Below, in pieces: positions 1 to 11,548 of a DNA stretch of 64,000 bases (positions within the stretch are counted from its first letter, which is position 1; the number at the start of each line of letters is the position of its first letter). Origin of the DNA: Micractinium sp. NFX-FRZ (taxonomy: Eukaryota > Chlorophyta > Trebouxiophyceae > Chlorellales > Chlorellaceae); NCBI GenBank assembly GCA_029339195.1, contig JAPTJF010000080.1, forward strand, positions 62,001 to 126,000, given 5' to 3'. A model generated the notes under the pieces. That model had not been told where the DNA came from. It did no database searches and saw nothing but the letters and a program-made list of their open reading frames with translations. Made by a program: the position numbers and the translations under genes.

Positions 1-116
1 CAACACACTGCGCGTGCCGCCGCGCGCCCTTGCACGCTTCCCGGGTGCAAGCCGCGCTGCGGGCCAGCAGCCGTGCCCGGCCCCATTTCAGCCCAGCCCA
101 GCTGCCCAGCTCTCAC

Positions 117-488
117 CTCCATGTTTGCAAAGTCCAGGTACTCATTCTCAAATTCAACGCCTGCCGCAGCGAGGGTGAGGCGGATGGACTCGGCCACCGC
201 TGCAGGCGGGAGGGAGGGAGGAGGGCGGTGCCAGGCGAGCACAGGTTGGAGCGGCGGCAGGCAGGAGAGTGCAGGCGCCCGGCGGCGCGGAGGCAAGCAT
301 GGAGGGCCGAATGCAGCTGCCCCAAACTTCTCACGATGCTGCAGCTAGCTGGGACAAGGAAACTGGGCGGCCCACAAGCGCAACATGGATGACGTTGCGC
401 ACTAGGCCCAACACCCCTTGATCTCTGAGGGGAGTCTACATATCTACTTACCACGGAACGGGAAGTAGGTAACGATAGGCTTGCTCAT
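117..488 (-). CDS. Glutathione S-transferase, sigma-like, N-terminal part (gene runs off left edge)
   Basis: Two coding exons are visible on the minus strand: 488-452 (ATG at 488) and 199-117; intron 2 runs off the window. Joined, they read MSKPIVTYFPFRAVAESIRL followed by about 20 residues ending LDFANME. This is the beta-alpha-beta start of the thioredoxin fold of a glutathione transferase: a Tyr in TYF at the usual catalytic position and the AESIRL helix. In sigma-type enzymes that tyrosine activates glutathione. The ATG at 488 is chosen because upstream in-frame methionines only add low-complexity sequence. Introns start GTAAGT and GTGAGA. The protein is probably cytosolic, as there is no targeting peptide. 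Family assignment is fairly safe; the class is inferred from 40 residues only. Confidence 0.75.
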
Positions 489-1905
489 AGCTGCGGCGGC
501 AGCAGAAGAGGGGGCGGGGAAAGCTTGCAAGCGGAGAAGAGAGAACCAAGCCCTGCGCGCCTTTGTAGGAGTAGAGCTGATGCGGATGACGTCAGCCGGA
601 TGAGCAAAGTGGCCTTTGGACGGTTCTGGAGCTCCGCATGCTGTAGCCACGCTGCGGCGTCAGCACGGCTGGCAGCGGCGGCGGCATGACCAGCCCTGCC
701 GAGGAGCTTCTGGATGTTGACAACAGCACCCTAGCGCTAGGTGATCACAACACCTGATGTGATGACCCACGCTTGCTGGCCGCAATTGTCAATCAATGGC
801 CGAGAGCTGGGGTCGCTGCCTGCGACAATGTGCGCCTTGCACGTGTGCGGACGAGGCAAGCCGTCCCTCTGGGCTGGGTGAGGCATCTTGCAGCCACATG
901 ATATGCTTTCTATCGCCTGCCTAAAGCACTAGGTACAGGGGCTGTCGCAAGCTGACGCATGTCGCAAGCCGAGCAGGGTGGTGGCAGGGTGGCTTGGTCC
1001 TTGGGCCGATGGGCCCTCCCCCCAGGGAGCTTAAGAAGGCCCAGCCTGCTTTAAGAGTGGGTGGGTCAACGCAGGTTAGAAAACGCCGGTCCTTGATTGG
1101 TCAAACACGGTGCTGAGAGCAGGCAGCCACGTACCCACTCAAGGGTGCTGGAGCGCCTCGTGCAGTGCAGGCTTCTGGGAGGCTGTGTGACCATGCGCTG
1201 GCAAGTGCTAAATGTGCCCTCGAGCGATGCTTGTGTGAGTGCTGCTGCAGGAAGGCTACAATAGTGTGAGTGATGCTGCAATCCCTGCTGCACGGCACCT
1301 AGTAATGAAACTACAAAGTTTCCGTCAGGTATCTGGGAAGCTGCCGCCAAGCCTTGGGGTGTGACGGGCTGCCGCCTTGCTGCCGCCACTGTTGAGATGC
1401 TGACACTTTGACCGCAGAGAGATGTTGCCGACGATCCGCGGAGTACTGGTGCAATCAGGTTGGAGGTGAAAAGTACTTGTTGTAAACACGCATCCACGGC
1501 TTCCCTTCAGTCTGACCCACGCCAGCTGGCGCGCCGCTCCGCGGGGCGCGCTGTGCTGCGCTGCACTGGCTGGACCGCGGAAAGCCCCGCGCTGCATCGG
1601 CATGCCCCTCCTTTTCGGCGCAATCTTCCCTCGCTTGGTCTTGTTCTACAGGAGCCACCGCCAATTCGTTCTGCAGAGGCAGTTGCAAGTGGGTAATCCA
1701 GCGATCTGCGAGTCGTTCGCCGCCGTTCTTCCTGCTGTCGCCTTTGCACCGCTGTATGGAGCAATTCACGTGGTTTGCAGGCAGGGGGGAGTCCGTCGCG
1801 GCGCACCCGCTCATCGCCCGCAACCCCGCATGCCCCGCGTTGCAGGCTGCCCCCTCTCCACGCCCTCGTTCGGGCCGCCACAGCCTTGAGCATCCTCTGG
1901 CAGCC
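489..1905. other. Intergenic region between divergent genes (GST and chitin deacetylase)
   Basis: About 1.4 kb separates the two divergent start codons and must hold both promoters and 5' leaders. ORFs here are overlapping, rich in Ala/Pro/Arg, and match nothing I recognise. I see no convincing TATA box, tRNA or repeat. Confidence 0.5.
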
Positions 1906-4900
1906 ATGCAGCTCGGCGCGCTGGCCCTGATGGCCTGCACGCTGGCCGTGGGCGCCGCCGCTGGTGAGCCGCCGCCCAACCGCCTGGCTGGGGGGCGGGG
2001 AAGCCGGGGGGTTGGTGCGCTTGGAGGCTGCCCCTGTCGCAATTCGGAGTGGTGGCAACCGTAGATCCCAGCCACAAGCATTGTCAGCGTTGCCAGCCGT
2101 TGGGTTGCTGGGGCTCGCCTCGCACACAGCCGGCGGTATTGGACGACAAGCTTATCCCCTCCTGCCTGCGTCCTTGCTCACCCGCCCACCGCGCAGGCAC
2201 CCTGCCGCTGCTGCCATCCTACTCGTGCGACCCCGCCACCTGCCTTCCCGCCAACAACTGCCGCTGCGCGTCGCAGCAGGCGCCGCTGCCGGCTGACCAG
2301 ATGCCTCAATTCATCCTGTACACGGTGAGGGCAGCCAGGGGGAGGTCGGCCGCCGCTCAGGCGGGGAGGGGAGTCTGTGCATGCAGGCTTAGGAGGGCGG
2401 GGTGCGGGGCGGCACAGCAAACGCCAAATGTATGCCATCACGGTGAGGTGGCGAGGGAGGGGCTGCTGGGGCGGCGTGAGATTCCACGAGGGGGTCTTTC
2501 CGTCAGGCAGGTAAGAAGTGCCCTGTCGGCTGGCTGTACCGCACCCATCGTTTGCGCACCGCCCCCACAAGCCGCACACCGCCCAGCATTGTGGGCCCGC
2601 CATGCTGCACATCCAGCCCACGGTGCACTGACCTCCCACTGGCCCTGCTGCCCCATCGCCCCGCTCCGCAGCACGACGACGGCATTGTGCCCGCCATTGT
2701 CGATGCGGTGACAAAGACGATTGGCTCCCGCAAGAACCCCAACGGCTGCACCATCCCCCTCACCTGGTGCGTGCCTGTGCTGTTTTTCCCATGAATAACA
2801 GCTTGGTGGGGGGAAGAGGGGGTACCAGTGGTGGCGCACATAAGCCGACAACCACGACGACAGTGCCGCCTGCCGCCCCGCGCCCCCTGGCCTCCCGTCA
2901 ACCGTCGCCCCGCCGCCCCCCCCATGCGCTGCCCCGCAGGTTCACCATCCGTTACGACACCGAGCCCTACTGCGGCCTGGTGAAGCAGCTGTGGCAGGAT
3001 GGCCACGAGATTGCGCTGCACACGCGCGACCACATCCGCCTGGACCCCCCGATTGATGCCGACAAGAAGGGTGGGTTGCGGTGGTGGTGGGGCCGGCGCC
3101 GGGGGGAGGCGTCGGGATGTGGCTGGGAGCAGAGGAGAAGGTGGTGTGGGGCAGAAGGTTGGAACCTCCGCCCGATGCCCCGTTTGACAATGAGAAGTGG
3201 AAGGGTGGGTGAGGTGCGCAGCGTGGGGTAGTAGGCTGGGTCTGCCACCCCTCCATCTCTCACGCATCTGCCCGTCTGTCTCCTGCACTCATCTTCCCCC
3301 CCAACCTCCATGCCCTCTACTCACTCTTCCCCCCCACCCCTCTCACACGCCCCCCGCCCTCCACCCCACCCCACCCCACCCTGCCGTGCAGACCAGATGA
3401 CAAGCGTGCGCGACTGGCTCAACGCCACGTGCGGCATCCCCAAGGAGGACATGGTGGGCATGCGCAACCCCTTCCTCATCAACAGCCCCGGCACGCGCGA
3501 GGTGCAGCACGACATGGGCCTCCTCTACGACTCCACCATCAACGAGCACTGGACCGGCGACGGCCTGTGGCCCACCTCGGCCAACGGCTCCTCCCGCCTG
3601 TGGCCCTACTCGATGGACGCCGGCATCCCACAGATCTGCGACGCCACCGGCCCCGACGGCACCTGCACCAAGGTCGGCTGGCTGGTTGGTGGGAGCAAGG
3701 GCGGCGTGGGGTTGGTGGGGGAGGGTCTCAGGGTTGGGTCACCTCCTGCTCCAAGGGTGGGGGGGGATCGGCTGTGTGGCACAGCCCAGCAGGCCATCAG
3801 CAGAGGTGGTCGCCTCTCGGAGCCTTGGCGCCCGCCCACCCGCCCACTCCTGCCAGCCAGCCAGTGGCTTGCAGCGCCACCCCAGCCCTGGCCTCTCAGC
3901 TGGCCGTCACCCCTGACCTCCCGTCCCTCCCCCCATCTTCCGGGCTGCAGGACGAGAAGTACGCTGGCCTGTGGGAGGTGCCCCTGTGGGTGCTGCAGAC
4001 CAAGAACTACCCCATGGATGCATACGCCATGGACCCCGCCGGCGACGTCTTCCAGCTGCTGCGCATCAACTTTGACGCCGTGAGCACCAGCAGCGGCTTA
4101 GCTTGGCTTGGCTTGGCTTAGCTTGGCTTAGCGTAGCGTAGCGTAGCTTGGCTTGGCACAAGTTTGGGGAAGGGGGGCGGCGCATGCATCACTTGCTGCT
4201 GCCGGCCCTGTGAACCCTGACACCTTGGCCTCCTGCTACTGGCACCCGCCGCTCCCCAGAACCCCTACCCCTGCACTGACTGTTCCCACCCCGCGTCGCC
4301 CGCCGCAGGCCTACTCTGGCAACCGCGCCCCCGTGCCCATCTACATGCACTTGCCCTGGATGTCCCAGGCCAAGAACCAGCAGTACGTGTCCCAGTTCAT
4401 GGATTACGTGAAGGACAAGGAGGATGTCTGGGTGAGTGGGGCGGGGTGGGTGGGGCGGTGGTGCGCCCACAGGCGGGGGCAGAGGTTGGGCGTGGTGTGC
4501 CTGTGCCCAGCGAGAGGGAGGGTGTGCCCCCGTTTGTGGCTTTATAATGGGCGTGGGTGTGTTGTTGCGGGTGAAGCGAGGGGGAGCAGTGGCGTAGCAG
4601 GCACGGGACGCCGCCGCCTCCCGGCAAACGCCAGCCTCTGGTCAGCTGTCTTGTGCTCACCCACCCCCCGACTCGTGCCCCTGCCCTCTGCAGTTTGTGA
4701 CCATGCACCAGCTGATTGACTGGATCCGCAACCCCATCCCCAAGTCCGAGGTAAGCGGGGCTGACAGCATGGCTGCCTGCCTCCTCACCCTGCCTGCCTG
4801 CCTGCCTGCCTTCCCACTGCCCAGCCCTCTGCACTGCCCTCGCTCGCTCGTTGAGCACCTCTGTTGCAGCAACTCACCTGCACCCGCCCTCCATCCCTCG

Positions 4901-5239
4901 ATCTCCTTTTCTCACGTCCTGCTCTCGCCCTGCCTGCCCTCCCTGCAGATGAAGGAGCGCTTCAATGTGGGCTGCAAGGCCGGCGGCGCTGGCGCCGTGA
5001 CTGCCAAGAGCATGAGCCCTACCCCCGCCACCCCTGCACCTGCCACCCCTGCTCCCAGCCCCGCCACCCCCTCCACTCCTTCCCCCGCTGGCTCCCCAAC
5101 CGCCCCCAGCCCCAGCCCCGCTGCCGGCATCACCTCTCTGCCTGCACCCGCGCCTGCTCCCTCCAGTGGCGCTGCCGCCGCCGGTGCCAGCCTGGCTGCG
5201 GCCAGCCTGGCGGCCCTGGCCCTGGCCCTGCTCTTGTGA
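1906..5239 (+). CDS. Chitin-deacetylase-like carbohydrate esterase family 4 protein, secreted, GPI-anchored
   Basis: Nine exons: 1906-1963, 2197-2324, 2672-2766, 2940-3070, 3392-3672, 3951-4079, 4309-4431, 4694-4750, 4949-5239; 430 residues, all phases fit. The order is an N-terminal signal peptide (MQLGALALMACTLAVGAAA), a short Cys-rich stretch, a NodB-type deacetylase domain, then a Pro/Ala/Ser/Thr-rich linker and a hydrophobic Ala/Leu tail typical of a GPI signal. Catalytic motifs seen: HDDGI (motif 1, general base Asp plus metal Asp; an intron lies just before its His), HTRDH (motif 2, the two metal-binding His, about residues 121-125), MRNPF (motif 3), WPYSMDAG, and IPIYMHLPW (motif 5 His). 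Enzymes of this family remove N-acetyl groups from chitin or chitin-like glycans. I infer a cell-surface enzyme acting on glucosamine-containing wall polymer. Peritrophin and LDLa domains of animal homologues are absent. Confidence 0.85.
4094..4157. repeat. Pentanucleotide repeat (GGCTT/AGCTT/GCGTA variants)
   Basis: About thirteen imperfect 5-bp units of the GCTTG/GCTTA/GCGTA type lie just inside intron 6 of the chitin-deacetylase-like gene, 15 bp after the donor site. Confidence 0.8.
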
Positions 5240-6068
5240 ATAACATGAGAGACGTAATGCGTCTTACTAAACAGCTTCTCATTTTCCCTGCTTCATCTCT
5301 CTCCTGCTTGCAAATTGGATTTGACTGCTTGACGCCCCTGCCCTGCCCATGACTGAAATGATTGTCAGCACTGCTCCTCCCGGCTCCCTATCCGGCCCTC
5401 TGTGCACCCGCCCAGCCGGTGCGCGAGGCTCCAATATCATACAACATCTCTCATGTAAGAGTCACAAGTGCATTGCAAATGCTTACCCGCTCGGATGGCG
5501 GCCTGGGCTGCTGCAGACGCTCTCTATTATAGGCATACACCCCAGACTGAATCAGGCACAGGGTCGCCCCGTCTGGCAGCATAGCCCTTAGTACCTGTAC
5601 CATGGAAATTGCTACGTGTTTGAGGTGTGCTCAGGCCTGGCCAGTGGACTTGGTTCTTTGGTCGGCGCCCCGCTCGTGCCGCTGAGTTGGCGGCGGCGGA
5701 GGTGCCCCTCCGGATTGAATGGCGCCGCCGGCTAACCCTCCCATTCGTTCGCCCTTTCCAATCCGACCCTCTTAAACGAATGCTTCTGCCGGTCGACGAC
5801 AGTTCGTTCGCAGCACCGCGGTCCCGCTGCGCTCCGCTTCCTTTCGTGGCCCTCCGAGGGTGCGCCTGACACAGTGAGTGTAGTTGGCGCCAGCAGCCAT
5901 CGCCGCCGACACACGCCGCTGCAGTTGGCGCCGAGCAGTTGGCGGCCACCGCCGCCGCCGCTGCCGCCCCTGCTTCCAGCCGCTTGCTCGTCCGCGCGCC
6001 CCGACCTGCCAATTTCCGCTGATACCTGCCCCATACCGCAACCCTCTGGCTTGCAGAGGTATTACGCC
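5240..6068. other. Intergenic region: 3' UTR of the deacetylase gene and promoter/leader of the lipase gene
   Basis: Two tandem plus-strand genes are separated by about 830 bp. The first part holds the 3' UTR with the TGTAA at 5454. The rest is GC-rich leader-like sequence. The long ORF on the opposite strand here is low-complexity and not supported. Confidence 0.5.
5454..5458 (+). terminator. Likely poly(A) signal TGTAA of the deacetylase-like gene
   Basis: TGTAA, the green-algal polyadenylation signal, lies 215 bp after the stop codon at 5237-5239. Confidence 0.45.
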
Positions 6069-9000
6069 ATGCCTGCCACATCCCTCTTTGGCTGCCGGCT
6101 GCGGCAGCTGGCGACAGACAACACACTGTTTTACGTGAGTTGGTGGAAAGGGGACGGACGACAGGCACACAATGGGCATCTGCAGTTGGGGCTGCCGCCC
6201 ATCCGCCCTGCGCGCAGATCCGCAACCCCACCTGCTCTGCTATGCTGTGGGCGCTGCCCGCACGAGGCACAAGGCCCCCATATGCCCGCTGGCACTGCGC
6301 TGCGCTGAGCTGTGCAGTTTGTGGGTGCTGCCTTCCAGGCGGTCCACTTCTGGCACCGCGCTGCGATGTGCTGTGCACAGCAGCTCATGAGTGCTGCGTT
6401 CCAGGCGCCGCTTGTGGGTGCTGTGTTCCAGGCGCCGCGGCTGCTCATATCACGTGTTGTGGTGTGCTGTATTGTTTATGGGGGGGCTGAGATGGAGCGA
6501 CTGCTGCCCTCCCCTCCGCATGCTGTTGTGCCGCAGTTCATGATTGCCGTGGTCCAAGTGGTGTGGCTGTTCATCTATGGCATCGGCATCGCCGCCTTCT
6601 CTCGCCCAGAACCGTGCGACCCTGGCACCCAGTCCGGCGCCCAGCACTGGCCCGCCACATTTGTCTGCCTCGCTTTCTTCCTCGCCCAGGCAGCCATCAC
6701 AGTGGCAGCCGCGCTGCTGACGCTGCGTGGTGCGTAGCAAACTGCAGTTGGGTGCTGGCAGCTGTGTATTGTGTGGCGTGTGCGAGCTGCCTGCCCAGCC
6801 AGCCCTCACAGCGGCAGCGGCGCTGCTCACACTCAAGGGTTGCGGTGTAGGGTTCAAAGGTCTCGCTGCTCCTCCCCCTGCATCTGCGCAACACCCTTGC
6901 CCTGCCTGGAGTGGGCGCTGTTGCTGCATGTCGCGCAGCAGGGAGTGGCTGTGCCGGGAGTGCCGTGCCGGGCGCGCACACTTGCTGTGCCAACGACACT
7001 CGGCGCATGCATGTGCATGGCTGGGAGGCGGAGCCCGCTCATGAGGCAATGGTGACGTGCACCACCACCCATCACAGGCGGGCGCCCATAGTCCTCCCGC
7101 CTTCTCGCCGCCCGCCTGCCTGGCCCCCCGCAGGCACGCCGCTAGAGCCGGCCAGCAAGCGGCGCTGGGTGGGCTTGCTCAGCTACGCCTTCCTGGCCAG
7201 CCTGCCCCTCAATGTCGGCCTCCTGGTCTGGGCCTGCTGGGTGGACAGGGCCAGTGACGGCTCCTGCTGGAGCAGTGGGGACAAGGCCATGCCCACAAGC
7301 ATCTTCTTTGGGGGCCTGGGGGTGCTGCTGGGGCAGGCGTGAGTGGGGGGAGGGGCGGGGAGGGCTAAGGTGCGGGGGAGGGTGGGTGGGCTGGTTGGGC
7401 GCAGCACTGACTGGTTGGCGACAGCAGTTGCCATTTGGAATCGGCTGGCAGCGGCAGGGGGTGCTTGGTGGGTGGGGCCGCGAGCGCCGTTTTGCTCACA
7501 CTTCAAGGCTGCCTGCCTGCCTGGCAGCGCCTGGCAGCGCTTCCCTTTGCCTGACTGGCAATGCCACCTCTGCCTGCCTGCCTGCCTGCAGCGTGGGGCT
7601 GGCAGTGAGCTACAACCAGCTGAGCGATGTGCAGCACGGCAACAGCTGGCACTCGGTCACCCGCACCGGGGTCAGCTCGCTGCTGCACCTGTGCGGCGGG
7701 TTTAGGGCCCAGCACAGGTGCGGGGCAGCGCTTGCCAGGTCACGGCTACAAAGCCTGCCAATCTGCCCAGCTGGCTGGCTAAGTGCCTTGCCCGCCAGTC
7801 TGCCCGCCTGCCCACCAGTCCTGCCATCTAGCAGCTGCCCAAGCGGCACTCCCAGCCCCATGCCTGCACCTCGCTGCTCTTCCCCTCCCATTTACACTCT
7901 CCCTGCCTCCCCCGTCCCTCCCTCTTCACCTCCTCTGCCCTGCTGCTCACCTCCCCTTCACCTGTCCCACTCTGCAGGGGCCCCTGGACCAACCTGGAGG
8001 AAATTGTGACGCAGCTACAGCAGCTGATGAGGGGCATCGAAGCCGACAAGACAGATGTGGTGGCGGGGCTGGCGTGCGCTGCGCTTCTGCAGGACGAAGC
8101 GGCGGCAGCGGGCGGGGGGGCCTCCCCTGCTACAGCAGCCGCAGTTGTCGTGGCTGTGGTGACGGGCACGGAACAGAAGCGCGGGCAGGGTGGGGCAGCA
8201 GGGTCTGCAGTGGCCGCATCTGTCAGCCAGCAGCCGCACCCTCAACTGTTAGCCTGGGCTGACGGCGTCTGCCGCGGCGCAGCTGCGGCGCTGCCAGAGG
8301 TAGCAGCAGCAGCAGCAGCAGGGGCTGTCCCAGCCAGCTCATTCAGTGCAGCAAGTGCCGAGGAGGCCCGGGAGGCGCTACGCTGGGCGCGCTATGCCAC
8401 CGCCGCGTACGGCACCCGGCAGCACCTCTGGCGGCGCGGTAAGCACGGCCGGTGGGCGGCCGCCCGGCAGCTGTCGGCGATGGCGGCGGCGGCAGCGGCG
8501 GAGGGGGCGCAGCCGCTGGCAGGCTGGGAGGCTGCTGGTGCACACAAGCCTGGCGCACAAGCCCGGCCCAGCAAGGAGCAGCGGCAGGGGTTTGCAGCTG
8601 CCAGGCAGCTGCTGGGGTCTGCCGCCCAGATTGTGAGCTACAGCTCAGGGCACGAGCCCTCCGGCCTGCTGCCTCACCTGCTGGCCGTGGACAGGTCAGC
8701 CGGGTGGCGGGGCCTGGGGCTGCAACATATGCCGTGGGGGCTCTGTATATGCCTTCATGAACCTGCTGGCGTTGGTGCTTCATCGCAATGCCCTGCTTTT
8801 GCTGGTCAGCCGCCTGCCTGAGCCTGCCGACATGGGCGCCTTTTTCGAACTGCTGTGTCGGCCCTGCCTGCCCGCCAGCATGCCTGCCTGGCGCTCTGCC
8901 TCCTGGCCTCTTCTTCGCCCACCTCCCAATAGCTAGTGAATTACAACGCAGCCTCTTCTTACACACTTACACCCACTCCCTGAATGCCCTCCCTGCCCTC

Positions 9001-11061
9001 TGCAGCGAGCAGCAGGCAGTGGTACTGGGCATCGCCGGCAGCTGGCAGCGCCCTCACGCTGTGCCTGCTGTGCAAACCGAGCTGCCAGAGTGGCTGGCTG
9101 GAGGCAGCACATCAGGCGCAGCAGCAGCAGCGGCAGAGGCCGGGCTGGCCAAGGGAGGTAGCCACGCTGCTGCAGGCACCGGCACAGCCGCACATGCCGC
9201 CAGCAGCTGGGTGCACCGGGACAGCCTGGAGGCGGCAGAAGCGCTGCTCGGGGAGCTGGGAAGGCACCGCCTGCTGCACCAGCTGCTGCGGCCGGCCATC
9301 GCCGGCAGTAGTACCGCAGACAGCGATAGTGGCGGCGCCGATGGAGGCAGCAGTAGCCCAACCGCTGGGCCTAAAGCCGGCAGTGCCCTGGCGCGGCTGG
9401 ACTGCACGGGGTGGCGGCTGGTGGTGAGCGGCCACGGCCTGGGCGCAGGCGCCGCCGCCCTGCTCGCGCTCAAGCTGCAGGCCTGGCAGCTGGGTGAGCT
9501 GAGATGAGCTGGCTGCCGCTGGCTGGCTGGTTGCTTGTGCCTGGTTGGTGCGCTTGCGGTGCCCCCTGTGTCCTGCCTTGCCTGCCTCAAGCATCTGCTG
9601 CGCTGGCATCGGCCTGCTTCTACCGCCGTGGGCAGCTCTACCGCGCATAGCTTGGCAGCAGCACATGCCGACCTGTCTGCCCTTCTCCTGCCCCCTCCCC
9701 CACCTGCCCTGGCCAGGCCCGCTGACTGTGTGGGCGCACGGCCTGCCCGCGCAGCTGTGCAGCCCCGACCTGGCTGCCCGCCTGGCGGCCGCCTGCTCGC
9801 TGACCAGCGTGGGTGTGGGGGATGATGCCTGCCCTCGTGCCAGCTCAGCAGCGCTGGGCCGCCTGGTGGAGCAGTCGGTGGTAGGCCTGGCGCGCCTGAG
9901 GTGGGTGCTGCCGCTTGCCGCTGGAAATGTCCGTTACATGTCGTGCTTCTGCCTTGCTTTACAACAATGCTTTACAACAGTGGTGGGTGCTGACAGCAGT
10001 GCATGCAAGTGCGGTGCCGCTGCCGCCTTCTTCAACGGCGCTGGTGGGTATGCGTTAAAGCAGCGCTCCAAATGCACGCCTGTTCCATGGGCTGCACCGC
10101 CCTCACTTGGTATGCACGTGTGCGCCGCTGCTGCTGCTGCTGCTGCTGCGGCTGCTGTGCTGCACAGTTCTTTCACCGACTGGCCCAAATGCCCCCTAGC
10201 TTATCTGATGTGCACACGCATATGGTGCTTCCAGTCTGATGGTGCTCCTACTCTACTTTCGAATCCACCCACAGGTACAGCAAGACCGGCCTGCTGGCGG
10301 CTCTGATTGCCGAGCGGCTGGGGCCCAAGCGGTGGGCGGGGCGGTGGTACAACCACCGCCGCGCGCTGCGCCCGCTGAGCGAGGCCCCTGCGGAGGCGCT
10401 GGAGTACCTGCAGAGGTGCGCTGGCACGCAAGCAAACCTTGCGCTACCCTTCCGCTACCCTCGCTTTCGTGCTGTCAGGGGCGGTGTGGAGGTGCTGGGG
10501 AGGCGGGCTGAGCTGGCAAGGGGGGCGGGGCTGAGCTGGCGGTGGCCTTCCAAGGCCTGTTGCCATCATGCGTTTCAGTTCAATGGACAATGGTACCAAT
10601 CGGGGGCCTGAGAGATGGCAATGTTCTACATCAAATGCCAAACACAGCGCCCTCCCGTCCGCTGTAGGTTCCGGGCCTGGCAGGAGCAGCAGCAGCAGGC
10701 AGCTGCGCCTGCCCAGAAGCCCAGCAGCCTCCCTGGCCGCGTGCTGTGGCTGTGCAGGCGGCAGCAGCAGGGGCAGGACGGGCCGCCCGATGTCGCCGCG
10801 TCTGCAGCAGCGGAGGAGAGCTCGAGCAGCAGCAGCGGCTGCAGCAGCAGTGTCGCAGGGGACAGCAGCCAGGAGGGGTGGCGGGCGGTGTGGGTGAGCG
10901 GCGAGGAGGTGGCTGGGTGGGACATCCGTGTCTCCCGCTGCGTGCTGTCAGACCATTATGTCAGCCGCCTGCTGGGCGTGCTGGGTGACCTGGCAGCAGG
11001 CACTGACCTGGCAGGAGGAGGGCCCGAGCCGGCGGCCGGAGCTGGCGACCTAGGTGTGTGA
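6069..11061 (+). CDS. Diacylglycerol-lipase-like class 3 lipase, four-TM, catalytic Ser replaced by Gly
   Basis: Nine exons: 6069-6134, 6537-6729, 7134-7338, 7592-7717, 7978-8694, 9006-9493, 9717-9900, 10275-10415, 10668-11061; 837 residues, phases consistent. The N-terminus (MPATSLFGCRLRQLATDNTLFY) resembles that of animal sn-1 diacylglycerol lipases. About four hydrophobic segments follow in exons 2-4, then a long Ala-rich insert, then the alpha/beta-hydrolase core. The core shows VVLGIAGSW (strand and oxyanion region), VVSGHGLGAG (nucleophile elbow), VGVGDDACPR (acid residue region, like VGKD.VPR) and SDHYVSRLL (near the catalytic His). Active members have GHSLG at the elbow. Here residue 580 is Gly (GGC at 9436-9438), one base from AGC Ser, so the product may be a pseudoenzyme or the base may be wrong. 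By analogy it would sit in a membrane and release monoacylglycerol from diacylglycerol. Confidence 0.8.
6319..6443 (+). repeat. Short tandem-like repeat in lipase intron 1
   Basis: Three imperfect copies of a roughly 23-bp unit (TGTGGGTGCTG..TTCCAGGCG) lie in intron 1, interspersed with GCTGTG-type pentamers. Confidence 0.55.
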
Positions 11062-11548
11062 GGCAGCCAGGCGAGGGGTCATACGCCGACTGGCGCTGTG
11101 CCTGCCCCTCCCTCCCTGCCACCCCTCTCCGCCCTTTTACTTCCTTCCTCAGACTGCCTCTGCTCCTTCCCTTTTCTCAAGTCTGTCAAACAAAAAGGGG
11201 TCTTACATCCAGGCTAACAACCAGGTTGCCTGGAGGGAGGATGGCACCTGGGCCTGGCCAGCCAGCCACAAGAACGGAGGAGATGAATGAATGCAGGCAA
11301 ACGAAATCTTCGGCGGTTGGAGCGCCGTGAGGGGCAGGCGGGCTGCTCTCGCATGAAAGTTCTCAGAATAGCAGGGTGCTCAGATCGGGAGTGGAGGGGG
11401 AAGCAGAGGGCAGGCGGTGGGTCAACTCTGTGAAGCAAGAGGGGTGGGGAGGTTCCGAGGAGGGTCGGGCGTTCTCATTGCACAAGCATGTGCACCCGTG
11501 TTGAGCTCTCATGCATGCATGCATCCTACTAGTAAGCTTTATGAGCTC
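11062..11548. other. Convergent 3' regions of the lipase and CSP41a genes
   Basis: 487 bp lie between two convergent stop codons. On the minus strand a TGTAA (11207-11203) sits about 340 bp behind the CSP41a stop and is its likely poly(A) signal. I found no TGTAA for the plus-strand lipase. Confidence 0.5.

Noticed and set aside
1066..2127. Several long minus-strand ORFs upstream of the deacetylase gene
   Set aside because: They overlap each other in different frames, are rich in Arg/Ala/Pro, and show no domain or splice support; they are typical GC-driven ORFs.
5527..6378. 283-codon minus-strand ORF over the lipase promoter and first exon
   Set aside because: It overlaps a supported gene start and has composition bias and no recognisable motif.
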